In this document: positions 17,274 through 28,148 of the stretch, piece by piece
Position numbering within the stretch: position 1 is the stretch's first letter
Layout of the letters: each line of letters opens with the position of its first letter
Assembly (NCBI RefSeq): GCF_013155545.1
Contig: NZ_JABJVV010000016.1
Coordinates: forward strand, 1-64,000
Reading direction: 5' to 3'
DNA: 64,000 bases
From: Caenimonas soli
Lineage (GTDB): Bacteria; Pseudomonadota; Gammaproteobacteria; Burkholderiales; Burkholderiaceae_C
Notes under the pieces: model-generated
What the model saw: only the letters and a program-made list of their open reading frames with translations
What the model was told of the DNA's origin: nothing
Databases searched by the model: none
Translations under genes and position numbers: made by a program

Positions 17274-18290
17274 TCAGCCGGAGAGTGACGCATTATCAAC
17301 AGACGCAACTCGGGGAAAACCCGCTTCCAGAAACTGCTCGGAAAAGTGGCAGGCAGCGATGCGCCCATCTACCACGCGGGGCAGCGGCCGCTCGGCCCGG
17401 CAGCGTTCCACCGCATAGGGGCAGCGGCTGGAGAACACGCAACCGCTGGGCGGATTGAGCGGCGAGGGCAGCTCGCCCTTGAGCACGATGCGTTGCACGT
17501 TGCGCGCGCCGACACCGGGCGTCGATGCAAGCAGGGCTTGCGTGTACGGATGTGCCGGGCGCGCGAAGAGCTCGGCCTTCGGCCCCTGCTCCATCACGTG
17601 CCCCAGGTACATCACCAGCACCTCGTGCGCGATATGGCGCACCACCGCCAGGTCGTGCGAGATGAACAGGTAGGCCAGCTTGAACTCATCCTGCAGGTCC
17701 GACAGCAGGTTGAGCACCTGGGCCTGGATCGATACGTCCAGCGCCGACACCGGTTCATCGGCGACCAGCAGTTTGGGGTTGAGCATCAGCGCGCGCGCGA
17801 TGGCGATGCGCTGGCGCTGGCCGCCCGAGAACATGTGGGGGTAGCGGTTGGCGTACTCGGGCCGCAGGCCGACCTGGGCCAGCATGGCACGGGCCCGCTC
17901 GCTGCGCTCAGCCTGGTTCATGCTGGTGTTGATCGTGAGCGGGTCTTCCAGCACGGCGCTGATCTTCTTGCGCGGGTTCAGGGAACCATAGGGGTTCTGG
18001 AACACCAGCTGGACCGCCTGGCGCAGGCGCCGCTTGTCGGACGCCGGCGTGTCGACCGCGTCGGTGCCGTCGAGCATCAGGCTGCCCTCGGTCGGTTTCT
18101 CGATCAGGGACACCATGCGTGCCAGCGTGGACTTGCCGCAGCCCGATTCGCCGACCACGGCCAGCGTCTTGCCGGCCTCGATGGCAAACGACACGCCGCC
18201 GACGGCCTGCAGGTGCGCGGGGGCACGCAGCAGCCCGCGGCGGATCTTGTAGACCTGGCGCAGGTTCTTGGCTTCGACCACCACCGTCAT
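17274..18290 (-). CDS. dppF: dipeptide ABC transporter ATPase DppF
   Basis: This is a 338-residue ABC ATPase. Walker A is [12 protein letters not shown] near residue 48, the signature [15 protein letters not shown], and Walker [13 protein letters not shown]. The C-terminal oligopeptide-transporter extension has cysteines in [15 protein letters not shown] that in relatives bind an Fe-S cluster. It pairs with DppD to power uptake through DppBC at the inner membrane. The ATG overlaps the dppD TGA (ATGA). Confidence 0.94.
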   Translation of the reverse strand: MTVVVEAKNLRQVYKIRRGLLRAPAHLQAVGGVSFAIEAGKTLAVVGESGCGKSTLARMVSLIEKPTEGSLMLDGTDAVDTPASDKRRLRQAVQLVFQNPYGSLNPRKKISAVLEDPLTINTSMNQAERSERARAMLAQVGLRPEYANRYPHMFSGGQRQRIAIARALMLNPKLLVADEPVSALDVSIQAQVLNLLSDLQDEFKLAYLFISHDLAVVRHIAHEVLVMYLGHVMEQGPKAELFARPAHPYTQALLASTPGVGARNVQRIVLKGELPSPLNPPSGCVFSSRCPYAVERCRAERPLPRVVDGRIAACHFSEQFLEAGFPRVASVDNASLSG

Positions 18291-19312
18291 GCGCTCACCT
18301 CGATCGGCACCGGCGTGTCGCGCTTGATGGCCTCCACACGCTGCGGATCGCCCAGCGGGTAGTGGCAGCGCACCTGGCCATCCTTCCAGGGGCGCAGCTC
18401 GGGCCGCACCGCCATGGAATGCGCCGTGGCATAGGCGCAGCGCGGCGCGAACAGGCAGCCGGTCGGCCGGTCGAACACGCCGGGCACCACGCCCGGTATG
18501 GTGGCGAGGCGATGCCCCGCGGGGCCGCGTTCGGGCAGCGCCGCCAGCAGGGCTTCGGTGTAAGGGTGCTGCGGATCGGCGAAGAGCTCGGCGACGAGAC
18601 GCTGCTCCATCACCTGGCCGGCGTACATCACCGCGACGCGGCGCGCCATTTCGCTCACCACGCCCATGTTGTGGGTGATCAGCACCAGCGCCATGCCGCG
18701 CTCTTTCTGCAGGTTGCGCAGCAGGTCCAGGATCTGCGCCTGGATGGTCACGTCCAGCGCCGTGGTCGGCTCGTCCGCGATCAGGAGGCGCGGGTTGCAA
18801 GAGATCGCCATGGCGATCATCACCCGCTGGTTCATGCCGCCCGACATCTGGTGCGGGTAGTCGTTCAGCCGCGTGTGAGCGGCGGGAATGCCGACCTGCT
18901 CCAGCAATTCGATGGCGCGCCGCTTGGCGCTGGCCTTGTCCAGCGGCGAATGCAGCGTCAGGGCCTCGACCAGCTGGTAGCCGATCGTGAAGCAGGGATT
19001 CAGGCTGGTGGTCGGTTCCTGGAAGATCATCGCCATGTCCTTGCCCACCAGGCGGCGACGTTGCTTGTCCGAGATGCCCAGCAGGTCGTTGCCGGCGAAA
19101 CGCAGCTTCTTGGCGCGCACGCGGCCCGGGTAGGCGATCAGGCCCATCAGGGCCATCATGGTCACGCTCTTGCCCGACCCGGACTCGCCGACGATGCCCA
19201 GCACCTCGCCTTCGTCCAGCGTCAGGCTCACGCCCTCCACCGCGTGCATCACGCTGCCCTGGGTGGGGAACTCCACGTGCAGGTCCTCGATTTCGAGAAG
19301 CGGTGTGCCCAT
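18287..19312 (-). CDS. dppD: dipeptide ABC transporter ATPase DppD
   Basis: This is a 341-residue ABC ATPase with Walker [13 protein letters not shown], signature [15 protein letters not shown] and Walker [13 protein letters not shown]. The C-terminal cysteine-containing oligopeptide-transporter domain is [11 protein letters not shown]. It forms the ATPase heterodimer with DppF. It starts 4 bp after dppC and overlaps dppF by four bases. Confidence 0.94.
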   Translation of the reverse strand: MGTPLLEIEDLHVEFPTQGSVMHAVEGVSLTLDEGEVLGIVGESGSGKSVTMMALMGLIAYPGRVRAKKLRFAGNDLLGISDKQRRRLVGKDMAMIFQEPTTSLNPCFTIGYQLVEALTLHSPLDKASAKRRAIELLEQVGIPAAHTRLNDYPHQMSGGMNQRVMIAMAISCNPRLLIADEPTTALDVTIQAQILDLLRNLQKERGMALVLITHNMGVVSEMARRVAVMYAGQVMEQRLVAELFADPQHPYTEALLAALPERGPAGHRLATIPGVVPGVFDRPTGCLFAPRCAYATAHSMAVRPELRPWKDGQVRCHYPLGDPQRVEAIKRDTPVPIEVSA

Positions 19313-19316
19313 TCGC

Positions 19317-20219
19317 TTATCTTTTCAGTTTGGGATCGAGCGCGTCACGCAGGCCGTCGCCCATCAGGTTGAACGCCAGCACGGCCACCAGGATCGCCAG
19401 GCCCGGGAAGGTCACGACCCACCAGGCGCGCAGCACGAATTCGCGGGCATCGGCCAGCATCGTTCCCCACTCCGGCGAAGGCGGCTGCGCGCCCAGCCCG
19501 AGAAAGCCCAGGGCGGCGGCGTCGAGGATGGCGGTGGAAACGCCCAGCGAGGCCTGCACGATCAGCGGCGCCGCGCAGTTGGGCAGGACCTCGCTGAACA
19601 TCAGCCGCAACGTGCCGGCGCCGCTGATGCGGGCCGCTGTCACATAGTCCTTGGACACTTCGGCGATCACCGCGGCGCGCGTGATGCGAACATAGTGCGG
19701 CAAGACCACGACCGCCACCGCGAGCATCGCGTTCATCAGCCCGGGGCCCAGGATGGCAACGATCACGATCGCCAGCAGCAGGCTGGGCAGCGTCAGGATG
19801 ATGTCCATCAGCCGCATGATCGTGATCTCGACGATGCCGCGCGCGAACCCGGCGATGAGCCCCAGCGCGATGCCGGCCGCCAACGAGATCAGCACCACGG
19901 CCACACCGATCGACAGCGACAGGCGCGCGCCGTAGATCAGGCGCGAAAGGATGTCGCGTCCGATCGCGTCCGTTCCCAGCAGGAACTGCGACGATCCGCC
20001 CGCCTGCCACGACGGCGGCCTGAGAAAGGCCGCGCTGTTGGTCTGATCGGGCACGTGCGGGGCGAGCCAGGGCGCGAACAGCGCCACCAGCAGCAGCCCG
20101 ACCACCACCAGCAAGCCCATCACCGCGCCCTTGTTGGCGGAAAACGAAATCCAGAATTCGCGCAGCGGGCCGGGCGGCGATGCGGCCACTACGGTCGGTG
20201 CGGTCGCTGTCTGCGCCAT
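19317..20219 (-). CDS. dppC: dipeptide ABC transporter permease DppC
   Basis: This is a 300-residue inner-membrane permease with about six transmembrane helices. The N-terminal first helix ([20 protein letters not shown]) is followed by the [20 protein letters not shown] motif typical of DppC/OppC. The cytoplasmic EAA-like loop that contacts the ATPases is near [20 protein letters not shown]. It begins one base after dppB ends. Confidence 0.94.
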   Translation of the reverse strand: MAQTATAPTVVAASPPGPLREFWISFSANKGAVMGLLVVVGLLLVALFAPWLAPHVPDQTNSAAFLRPPSWQAGGSSQFLLGTDAIGRDILSRLIYGARLSLSIGVAVVLISLAAGIALGLIAGFARGIVEITIMRLMDIILTLPSLLLAIVIVAILGPGLMNAMLAVAVVVLPHYVRITRAAVIAEVSKDYVTAARISGAGTLRLMFSEVLPNCAAPLIVQASLGVSTAILDAAALGFLGLGAQPPSPEWGTMLADAREFVLRAWWVVTFPGLAILVAVLAFNLMGDGLRDALDPKLKR

Positions 20220-20220
20220 C

Positions 20221-21234
20221 TCAATGCCCTCCCTGGCGGATGCGCGGGTTGATGATGCCGTAGGTGACGTCGACCAGCAGGTTGACCAGCATCACCACGC
20301 CGCCCAGGAGCAGCATGCCGCCTTGCAGGATCGGGTAGTCGCGCCGGTTGATGGCCTCGATCAGCCACTTGCCGACGCCCGGCCAGGAGAAGATGGTCTC
20401 GGTCAGGATGGCGCCGGTGAACAGCACGCCCACCTGCAGGCCGATCACGGTGACGACCGGGATCAGCGCGTTGCGCAGCGCGTGCACGCCCACCACGCGA
20501 AACGGCGGCAGGCCCTTGGCGCGGGCCGTGCGGATGTAGTCCTCGCCCAGCACCTCGAGCATGGCCGAGCGGGTCATCCGCGCGACCACCGCCAAGGGGT
20601 TTGTTCCCAGGACGATGGTGGGCAGGATCAGGTGCTTGACGGTCGACCAGAACGCGCCCTTGTCGCCGGTCAGCCACGAGTCGATCAGCAGGAAGCCGGT
20701 GGTCGGCTCTATGTAGTGCTGCACGGCGATGCGCCCCGACACCGGCGTGAGCCCCAGCTGCACCGAGAACAGCAGGATCAGCAGCAGGCCCCACCAGAAG
20801 ATCGGCATCGAATAGCCGGTGAGCGACGTCGCCATCACCCCGTGATCGAACACGGAGTTGCGCTTGACGGCGGCGATGATGCCGGCCGGGATTCCCAGCA
20901 GGAGTGCGAACAGGATGGCGCACGTCGCCAGTTCCACGGTCGCCGGAAACAGCGCGAGGAATTCGCTCAGCACCGGCTCCTGCGTGATGATGGACTTACC
21001 CAGGTCGCCGCGCAGCACCCGGCCGATGTAGATGCCGTACTGCACCAGCACCGGCTTGTCCAGGCCGTACTCCTTGAGCAGCTGGGCATGGCGCGTCGCG
21101 TCGATGCCGCGCTCGCCCGCCAGGGTTTCGATCGGGTCGCCCGGCACCAGGCGAATGAGGAAGAACGCCAGCAGCGTCATCCCGATGAAAGTCGGGATGA
21201 TCAGCGACAGGCGCGTGAGAATGAACCTGAGCAT
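20221..21234 (-). CDS. dppB: dipeptide ABC transporter permease DppB
   Basis: This 337-residue permease begins MLRFILTRLSLIIPTFIGMT, the standard DppB/OppB N-terminal helix, then LVPGDPIETLAGERG. The coupling-loop region reads YIRTARAKGLPPFRVVGVHA. It is the first gene of dppBCDFA, 46 bp downstream of fadD. ATG 21234 was chosen because the membrane helix starts there; the upstream in-frame extension lies in the spacer and the end of fadD. Confidence 0.94.
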   Translation of the reverse strand: MLRFILTRLSLIIPTFIGMTLLAFFLIRLVPGDPIETLAGERGIDATRHAQLLKEYGLDKPVLVQYGIYIGRVLRGDLGKSIITQEPVLSEFLALFPATVELATCAILFALLLGIPAGIIAAVKRNSVFDHGVMATSLTGYSMPIFWWGLLLILLFSVQLGLTPVSGRIAVQHYIEPTTGFLLIDSWLTGDKGAFWSTVKHLILPTIVLGTNPLAVVARMTRSAMLEVLGEDYIRTARAKGLPPFRVVGVHALRNALIPVVTVIGLQVGVLFTGAILTETIFSWPGVGKWLIEAINRRDYPILQGGMLLLGGVVMLVNLLVDVTYGIINPRIRQGGH

Positions 21235-21280
21235 GGAAAAGCCGGCAGGACCCGGGCGCGGGTGTCGACCTGCCTTGCTA

Positions 21281-22978
21281 TTACTTCTTGTCGCGCAGCT
21301 CGCGGCGCAGGATTTTTCCAACCGGCGTCTTGGGCAGGTCGGTGCGGAACTCGATCACCTTGGGCTGCTTGTAGCCGGTGAGGTTGACCTTGCAGTACTC
21401 GCGCACCTTTTCCTCGGTCAGGCCCTGGTCTTTCTTGACGATCACCAGCTTGACGGCCTCGCCGGTCTTCTCGTCGGCCACGCCGACGACGGCGCATTCC
21501 ATCACGCCGTCGAGCTTGGCCACGACCTCTTCCACTTCGTTCGGGTAGACGTTGAAACCGCTGACCAGCACCATGTCCTTCTTGCGGTCGACGATCTTGA
21601 AGTAGCCGCGCTCGTCCTGCACGCCGATGTCGCCGGACTTGAAGAAGCCGTCGGGGGTCATGACCTTGGCGGTCTCGTCGGGGCGCTGCCAGTAACCGGC
21701 CATGACCTGCGGGCCCTTGATGGCGATCTCGCCGGGCTGGCCCAGCGGCACCTCGTTGCCGTCGTCGTCCAGGCACTTCATATAAGTACTGGGAAGCGGA
21801 ACGCCGATAGTGCCCGTGTACTCTTTGTTGGTGGTCGGGTTGCAGCTGGCCGAGGGCGAGGTTTCCGACAGGCCATAGCCCTCGCAGATCGGGCAGCCCG
21901 TCTTGTCCAGCCACAGCTTGGCCACGGCGCCCTGCACCGCCATGCCGCCGCCCACGGACACCTTGAGGTTCCTCCAGTTGACAGTGTTGAAGTCGGGGTG
22001 GTTGGCCAGGCCGTTGAACAGCGTATTGACCGCCGGGAAGCTGTGAATGGTTTCCTTCGACAGCGTCTTGAGCACGGCCGGCAGGTCGCGCGGATTGGGG
22101 ATCAGGATCAGCTTGCCGCCCGTGCGCATGGACAGCATCATGCCCACCGTGAACGCGAAGATGTGATACAGCGGCAGCGCGCAGACGCCGGTGGGCTGTT
22201 CGCCGGCAGGCACCTTGTCCATCACGGGCTGGTTGAAGGCCTCGGACTGGAGCACGTTGGCGATGATGTTGCGGTGCAGGAGCACGGCGCCCTTGGAGAC
22301 ACCGGTGGTGCCGCCGGTGTACTGCAGCACGGCCACGTCTTCGGGCCTGATCTCGGGCTTCTTGAAGCTGCCGCGCGTGCCCTGGGCGATCGCGTCATTG
22401 AAACGGACGGCGCCCGGCAGTTTGAAGGCCGGCACCATCTTCTTGACGTTGCGCACCACGTAGTTGACCAGCGCGCCCTTGAGCAGGCCCAGCTGGTCGC
22501 CCATGGAAGCCAGCACCACATGCTTGATCGGCGTGTTGGCGATGCACTGCTCCAGGGTATTGGCGAAGTTCTCGACAATGATGATGGCCTTGGAGCCGGA
22601 GTCCTTGAGCTGGTGCTCGAGTTCGCGCGGCGTGTACAGGGGGTTGACGTTGACCACCACGTAGCCGGCGCGCAGGATGGCGGCAACGGCCACCGGGTAC
22701 TGCGGCACGTTCGGCATCATGATCGCCACGCGGTCGCCCTTGGCCAGGCCCAGGCCCTGCAGGTAGGCGGCCAATGCGCGGCTGAGCGAATCGGTCTGGG
22801 CAAAGCTGACTTCCTTGCCCATGAAACTGTAGGCCGGGCGGTTGGCGTACTTCTGGAAGGCTTCTTCCATCAGCTGCACCAGCGAGGCGTACTGCGTGGG
22901 GTCGATGTCGGCGGGAACGCCGGGTGAATAGGAACTCAGCCAAGGGCGGCCGGCTACGAGATCGCTCATATCGCTCAT
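21281..22978 (-). CDS. fadD: long-chain fatty-acid-CoA ligase
   Basis: This is a 565-residue adenylate-forming enzyme that activates fatty acids to acyl-CoA for beta-oxidation or lipid synthesis. Motifs: ATP/AMP loop YTGGTTGVSKGAVLLH, GYGLSETSP, KSGDIGVQDERGYFKIVDR, and the C-terminal catalytic lysine in TPVGKILRRELR. Length and motifs match proteobacterial FadD. ATG 22978 has GGAGA nearby upstream. It sits between the transhydrogenase terminator and the dpp operon on the same strand, so read-through into dpp is possible. Confidence 0.9.
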   Translation of the reverse strand: MSDMSDLVAGRPWLSSYSPGVPADIDPTQYASLVQLMEEAFQKYANRPAYSFMGKEVSFAQTDSLSRALAAYLQGLGLAKGDRVAIMMPNVPQYPVAVAAILRAGYVVVNVNPLYTPRELEHQLKDSGSKAIIIVENFANTLEQCIANTPIKHVVLASMGDQLGLLKGALVNYVVRNVKKMVPAFKLPGAVRFNDAIAQGTRGSFKKPEIRPEDVAVLQYTGGTTGVSKGAVLLHRNIIANVLQSEAFNQPVMDKVPAGEQPTGVCALPLYHIFAFTVGMMLSMRTGGKLILIPNPRDLPAVLKTLSKETIHSFPAVNTLFNGLANHPDFNTVNWRNLKVSVGGGMAVQGAVAKLWLDKTGCPICEGYGLSETSPSASCNPTTNKEYTGTIGVPLPSTYMKCLDDDGNEVPLGQPGEIAIKGPQVMAGYWQRPDETAKVMTPDGFFKSGDIGVQDERGYFKIVDRKKDMVLVSGFNVYPNEVEEVVAKLDGVMECAVVGVADEKTGEAVKLVIVKKDQGLTEEKVREYCKVNLTGYKQPKVIEFRTDLPKTPVGKILRRELRDKK

Positions 22979-23082
22979 TTTGTCTTCTCCAGTTCCCAAT
23001 AGCGGGGCTCGCGGATTGTGTCGCCCGGTTGTTGCAGGCGTTATTGTGTTTTCCCTAGGGTTTCCGAGAGTGGGCGCTCTAA

Positions 23083-23112
23083 ACAAAAAGCGACCAATTG
23101 GTCGCTTTTTGT
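23083..23112. terminator. perfect 30-bp palindromic terminator after pntB
   Basis: ACAAAAAGCGACCA and its exact reverse complement form an uninterrupted palindrome, giving an A-run/stem/T-run terminator that works in both directions. It starts one base past the pntB stop codon and separates pntB from fadD. Confidence 0.88.
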
Positions 23113-23113
23113 A

Positions 23114-24535
23114 TTACTCGATCGCCTTGCCCATGTCCTCGACCACCTTCTTGGCATCGCCAAAGACCATCATGGTCTTGTCCATGTAGAACAGCTCGTT
23201 GTCCAGGCCGGCGTAGCCCGCGGCCATCGAGCGCTTGTTCACGATCACGGTCTTGGCCTTGTAGGCCTCCAGGATCGGCATGCCGTAGATCGGGCTGCCC
23301 TTGGTCAGCGCGGCCGGGTTGACCACGTCGTTGGCGCCCAGGATGATGGCCACGTCGGCCTGGCCGAACTCGCCGTTGATGTCCTCCATCTCGAACACCT
23401 GGTCGTAGGGCACCTCGGCCTCGGCCAGCAGCACGTTCATGTGGCCCGGCATGCGCCCGGCCACCGGGTGGATGGCGTACTTCACCGTGATGCCCTTGTG
23501 TTTGAGCTTCTCGGCCAGTTCGTTGACCGCGTGCTGCGCGCGAGCCACCGCCAGGCCGTAGCCCGGCACGATGATCACGGTCTCGGCGTTGGCCAGCACG
23601 AAGGCCGCGTCGTCGGCCGAGCCGCTCTTGACGGGGCGCTGCGCCGTGCTGCCCGTCGCGGCCTGCCCGGCCTCGCCGCCGAAGCCGCCCAGGATCACGT
23701 TGAAGAAGCTGCGGTTCATCGCCTTGCACATGATGTACGAGAGGATCGCGCCGGAGGATCCCACCAGCGAGCCGGCGATGATCAGCATGGAGTTGTTCAA
23801 GGAGAAGCCGATGCCCGCGGCCGCCCAGCCCGAGTAGCTGTTGAGCATGGACACCACCACCGGCATGTCGGCCCCGCCGATCGGGATGATGATCAGCACC
23901 CCCATCACGAAGGACAGCGCCAGCATGGCGAAGAAGGCCGGCCAGTTGCCGGTCGCCATGAACACCAGGCCCAGGCCGATGGTGAGCAGGCCGAGGGCCA
24001 GGTTGAGCTTGTGCTGGCCGGCAAACACCACCGGCGCGCCCTTGAACAGGCGGAACTTGTAGGTGCCCGAGAGCTTGCCAAAGGCGATGACCGAGCCGCT
24101 GAAGGTGATGGCGCCGATGGCCGCGCCCAGGAACAGCTCGAGGCGGTTGCCCGCCGGGATGGGCTGGCCCTTGGCCACGATGCCGAAGGCATGGGGCTCG
24201 GCCACCGCGGCCACGGCGATGAAGACGGCGGCCAGGCCGATCATGCTGTGGAAGAACGCCACCAGCTCGGGCATCTTGGTCATCTCCACGGTCTTGGCGC
24301 GCCAGGCGCCGTAGCCGCCGCCCACCAGCAGGCCCAGCAGCACCCAGACCATGCCGGCGCCGCTGCCGGAGAGCTCCACGATCAGCGCGGCGGTGGTGAG
24401 CATGGCAATGGCCATGCCGACCATGCCGAACAGGTTGCCGCGGATCGACGTGGTGGGATGCGACAGGCCCTTCAGGGCCTGGATGAAGCAGACGGAGGCG
24501 GCCAGGTACAGCAGCGTGACGACGTTCATGCTCAT
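23114..24535 (-). CDS. pntB: NAD(P) transhydrogenase subunit beta
   Basis: PntB completes the proton-translocating transhydrogenase, which uses the proton gradient to make NADPH from NADH. The 473-residue protein has an N-terminal membrane domain of roughly eight or nine helices and a C-terminal NADP-binding domain III with GYGLAVARAQHAVNEL and HPVAGRMPGHMNVLLAEA. The first ATG overlaps the preceding stop as ATGA, which supports this start over the second ATG two codons later. Confidence 0.95.
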   Translation of the reverse strand: MSMNVVTLLYLAASVCFIQALKGLSHPTTSIRGNLFGMVGMAIAMLTTAALIVELSGSGAGMVWVLLGLLVGGGYGAWRAKTVEMTKMPELVAFFHSMIGLAAVFIAVAAVAEPHAFGIVAKGQPIPAGNRLELFLGAAIGAITFSGSVIAFGKLSGTYKFRLFKGAPVVFAGQHKLNLALGLLTIGLGLVFMATGNWPAFFAMLALSFVMGVLIIIPIGGADMPVVVSMLNSYSGWAAAGIGFSLNNSMLIIAGSLVGSSGAILSYIMCKAMNRSFFNVILGGFGGEAGQAATGSTAQRPVKSGSADDAAFVLANAETVIIVPGYGLAVARAQHAVNELAEKLKHKGITVKYAIHPVAGRMPGHMNVLLAEAEVPYDQVFEMEDINGEFGQADVAIILGANDVVNPAALTKGSPIYGMPILEAYKAKTVIVNKRSMAAGYAGLDNELFYMDKTMMVFGDAKKVVEDMGKAIE

Positions 24536-24873
24536 TTGGCCACCCCCTTGTCGGCGGCCAGCGCGGCGGGCGTGGCGGGGGCTTTCTTTTCTTTCTTCTT
24601 GAACATCTCCAGCATGCGTCTAGTCACCAGGAAGCCGCCGAAGATGTTGACGGCGGCCAGCGCCACGGCCAGCACGCCCATGGTCTTGCCCAGCGTGGTT
24701 TCGGTCAGGGCCGCCGCCAGCATGGCGCCGACGATGACGATGGCCGAGATGGCGTTGGTCACGGCCATGAGGGGCGTGTGCAGCGCCGGCGTGACGGTCC
24801 ACACCACGTGGTAGCCCACGTAGATGGCCAGCACGAAGATGATCAGGTTGATGACGGTGTGTGAGACTTCCAT
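24532..24873 (-). CDS. pntAB: NAD(P) transhydrogenase subunit alpha, membrane part
   Basis: This 113-residue protein has three transmembrane helices (first INLIIFVLAIYVGYHVVW, then SAIVIVGAMLAAAL, then GVLAVALAAVNIFGGFLV), corresponding to domain IIa of the split alpha subunit. A lysine-rich cytoplasmic tail follows. ATG 24873 is preceded by a GGAGA motif. It lies between pntAA and pntB and overlaps pntB by four bases. The three-gene split form is common in proteobacteria outside the enterics. Confidence 0.93.
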   Translation of the reverse strand: MEVSHTVINLIIFVLAIYVGYHVVWTVTPALHTPLMAVTNAISAIVIVGAMLAAALTETTLGKTMGVLAVALAAVNIFGGFLVTRRMLEMFKKKEKKAPATPAALAADKGVAK

Positions 24874-24917
24874 ATCTTCTCCAGTTGGGGACAGAGCTGA
24901 AGGTCTGTCCCGCAAAG

Positions 24918-26036
<1,119 letters not shown>

Positions 26037-26217
26037 GGACGTTGCTCCTCGGGGTGATTGAAACGGTTGTAAGTGGTTGCTGACCGCGAGCTTACATGAA
26101 AGAAAGGCGAGTCCCTGTTGCCTGGGTGCCAGCAAAAGCAAAACTACCCGTAGCGCTGCGCGCCCGCGCCGCGGCCATCACTCTTCCCTAAGACAAATCC
26201 GGCACCATCTCCCTTCC

Positions 26218-27360
26218 ATGCCCCTTACCTACCTCCTCGGCCTGTCGGCCGCACTCCACCTGTACATCGGCGCGCGCATCGTCCCGCCCTTTCCCGGCGC
26301 GGGAATGGCGACCCTCTTCGCCCTGCTGCTGGTGGCTTCGGCGTTGATGGTGCCCGTCGGCATGCTTTCGCGGCGGCTGGCCAAACCGCCCGTGTCGGAT
26401 ACGCTGGCCTGGGTCGGCCTGCTGTTCCTGGGCCTGTTCTCCTCGCTGTTCGTCTTCACGGTGCTGCGCGACGCCGTGCTGTTGCTGGCCTGGATCGCAA
26501 GCCTGATCGCTCCCGCAGGCTTGGCCCTGGACGGCTTGCGCATGCTCACCGCCGCCGCCGTACCCGTGCTGGGCATTGCCGTGACGTTCGTTGGCTTCCT
26601 GAACGCGCGCCGGACCGCCCAGGTGAAGAGGGTGGAGATCCCGCTGGCCGGACTGCCGGCGGGGCTGCACGGCTTCACCATCGTCCAGATCAGCGACGTC
26701 CATGTCGGCCCGACCATCCGAGCGCGCTATGTGGAAGGCATCGTCGAAGCGGTCAACCGGCTCAACCCGGACCTGGTCGCCATCACCGGTGACCTGGTCG
26801 ATGGCTCCGTGCTCGAGCTGGGCGCCCAGGTTGCGCCCCTCTCCCGGCTGGTGTCCAAGCACGGCAGTTACTTCGTGACCGGCAACCACGAGTACTACTC
26901 GGGTGTGGAGCCGTGGCTGGTCGAGCTGCACCGGCTGGGCATCAAGGTGCTGCACAACGAGCATGTCGTGATAGAGCGCGGCGGCGCCAAGCTGGTGCTG
27001 GCTGGAGTGCCGGACTACAGCGCCGGCCACTTCGATGAGGCCCACCGCAGCGATGCCCGGGCTGCGGTGGCCGGGGCACCGGCCGGGGCGGTGAAATTAC
27101 TGCTGGCGCACCAGCCGCGCAGCGCCCCGGCAGCTGCCGAGGCAGGGTTCGATCTGCAACTGTCAGGCCACACCCATGGCGGGCAGTTTCTGCCTTGGAG
27201 GTTTTTCGTGCAGTTCCAGCAGCCTTTTACTTCCGGGCTGCATAAGGTGGGCCGGATGTGGATCTACGTCAGCCGTGGAACGGGCTACTGGGGCCCGCCC
27301 AAGCGCTTCGGTGCACCATCCGAGATCACCGAATTGCGCTTGGTGGCCTCCGCCGTCTGA
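26218..27360 (+). CDS. membrane-anchored calcineurin-like metallophosphoesterase
   Basis: This is a 380-residue YkuE-type protein. Four hydrophobic segments fall in residues 1-130, followed by a metallophosphoesterase domain. Metal ligands: D160 and H162 (ISDVHVGP), D192 (TGDLVDG), N223/H224 (GNHEYY), then LLAHQP and SGHTHGGQ. Relatives hydrolyse phospholipid headgroup phosphates such as UDP-diacylglucosamine-like substrates, but the substrate here is unknown. ATG 26218 starts the first membrane helix. It is read divergently from pntAA. Confidence 0.88.
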   Translation: MPLTYLLGLSAALHLYIGARIVPPFPGAGMATLFALLLVASALMVPVGMLSRRLAKPPVSDTLAWVGLLFLGLFSSLFVFTVLRDAVLLLAWIASLIAPAGLALDGLRMLTAAAVPVLGIAVTFVGFLNARRTAQVKRVEIPLAGLPAGLHGFTIVQISDVHVGPTIRARYVEGIVEAVNRLNPDLVAITGDLVDGSVLELGAQVAPLSRLVSKHGSYFVTGNHEYYSGVEPWLVELHRLGIKVLHNEHVVIERGGAKLVLAGVPDYSAGHFDEAHRSDARAAVAGAPAGAVKLLLAHQPRSAPAAAEAGFDLQLSGHTHGGQFLPWRFFVQFQQPFTSGLHKVGRMWIYVSRGTGYWGPPKRFGAPSEITELRLVASAV

Positions 27361-27425
27361 TTCCTACACGGACCCGGGCACTTGTCTGACATGGCTGAGG
27401 TTGGGGCGGGCCAAAAACTGCCTGT

Positions 27426-28148
27426 ATGGCACGCCCAGCATCCCTCTCCACCCCCCTCACCGGCGCCCGCGCCGGCAACGTCAACTACCTCGGAGCCGCG
27501 CGTTCACGACGCAAATTCGAGCTGTTCTACCCTGATGGTTTCCAGGACGAGACCTATCAGATCGCCGAGCGCTCGTACAAGGAGCGCGCGCACCTGGAGT
27601 GGCAGGGCGAACTCGGCGCGGCCGACTTTCGCAAGCTGCTGGCGCGTGGCGAGTTCCGCCAGATCGCGGATGCCGCCGTGCGCATCGAGTCCCGCACCAA
27701 CCTGCTGTTCTCGTTCGAGAAGATGGCTTTGCGCGACGCGGTGAAAACCCCGGCGGGGGCCCGCCTGTTTGCTACCGAGCTGTATGCCTTTCTCTGGGGG
27801 CGCGGCTCGCCCCAGAGAAAGTTCGAGGACTGGATCCAGGCCGTGGCCGATCTGCCGCGCAGGCAGACGCGGGTGCTGACCTGGCCGCTGGTGACGGTTT
27901 TTGGCTTCATCGCCCGGCCCGACAAGCACCTGTTTCTCAAGCCGATGGTGACCCGCAAGGCGGCCCAGGCCTACGGTTTCGATTTCCAGTACCGCTCGCA
28001 GCCGTCGTGGGCGGTCTACCAGTCGCTGCTGACCTTCGCGGCCATCATCCGCCGCGACCTGGACCGCAGGCCCGGCTTCAAGGCCCGCGACATGATGGAC
28101 GTCCAGTCCTTTATCTGGGTGCAGGGCTCGGAGGAGTACGAGCCGTAG
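27426..28148 (+). CDS. conserved protein of unknown function (240 aa)
   Basis: The 240-residue product is mostly hydrophilic and mixed-charge, without signal peptide or clear transmembrane helix; LTWPLVTVFGFIA near 150-165 is only moderately hydrophobic. Segments such as RKFELFYPDGFQDETYQIAE and WAVYQSLLTFAAIIRRDL look like real globular protein. I recognise no catalytic motif, though the general look is that of a Burkholderiales conserved hypothetical. Its last 38 bp overlap the 3' end of the convergent membrane-protein gene. Confidence 0.7.
   Translation: MARPASLSTPLTGARAGNVNYLGAARSRRKFELFYPDGFQDETYQIAERSYKERAHLEWQGELGAADFRKLLARGEFRQIADAAVRIESRTNLLFSFEKMALRDAVKTPAGARLFATELYAFLWGRGSPQRKFEDWIQAVADLPRRQTRVLTWPLVTVFGFIARPDKHLFLKPMVTRKAAQAYGFDFQYRSQPSWAVYQSLLTFAAIIRRDLDRRPGFKARDMMDVQSFIWVQGSEEYEP

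Noticed and set aside
15672..17288. 538-codon plus-strand open frame antisense to dppA
   Set aside because: The minus strand encodes a complete peptide-binding protein with signal peptide and terminator.
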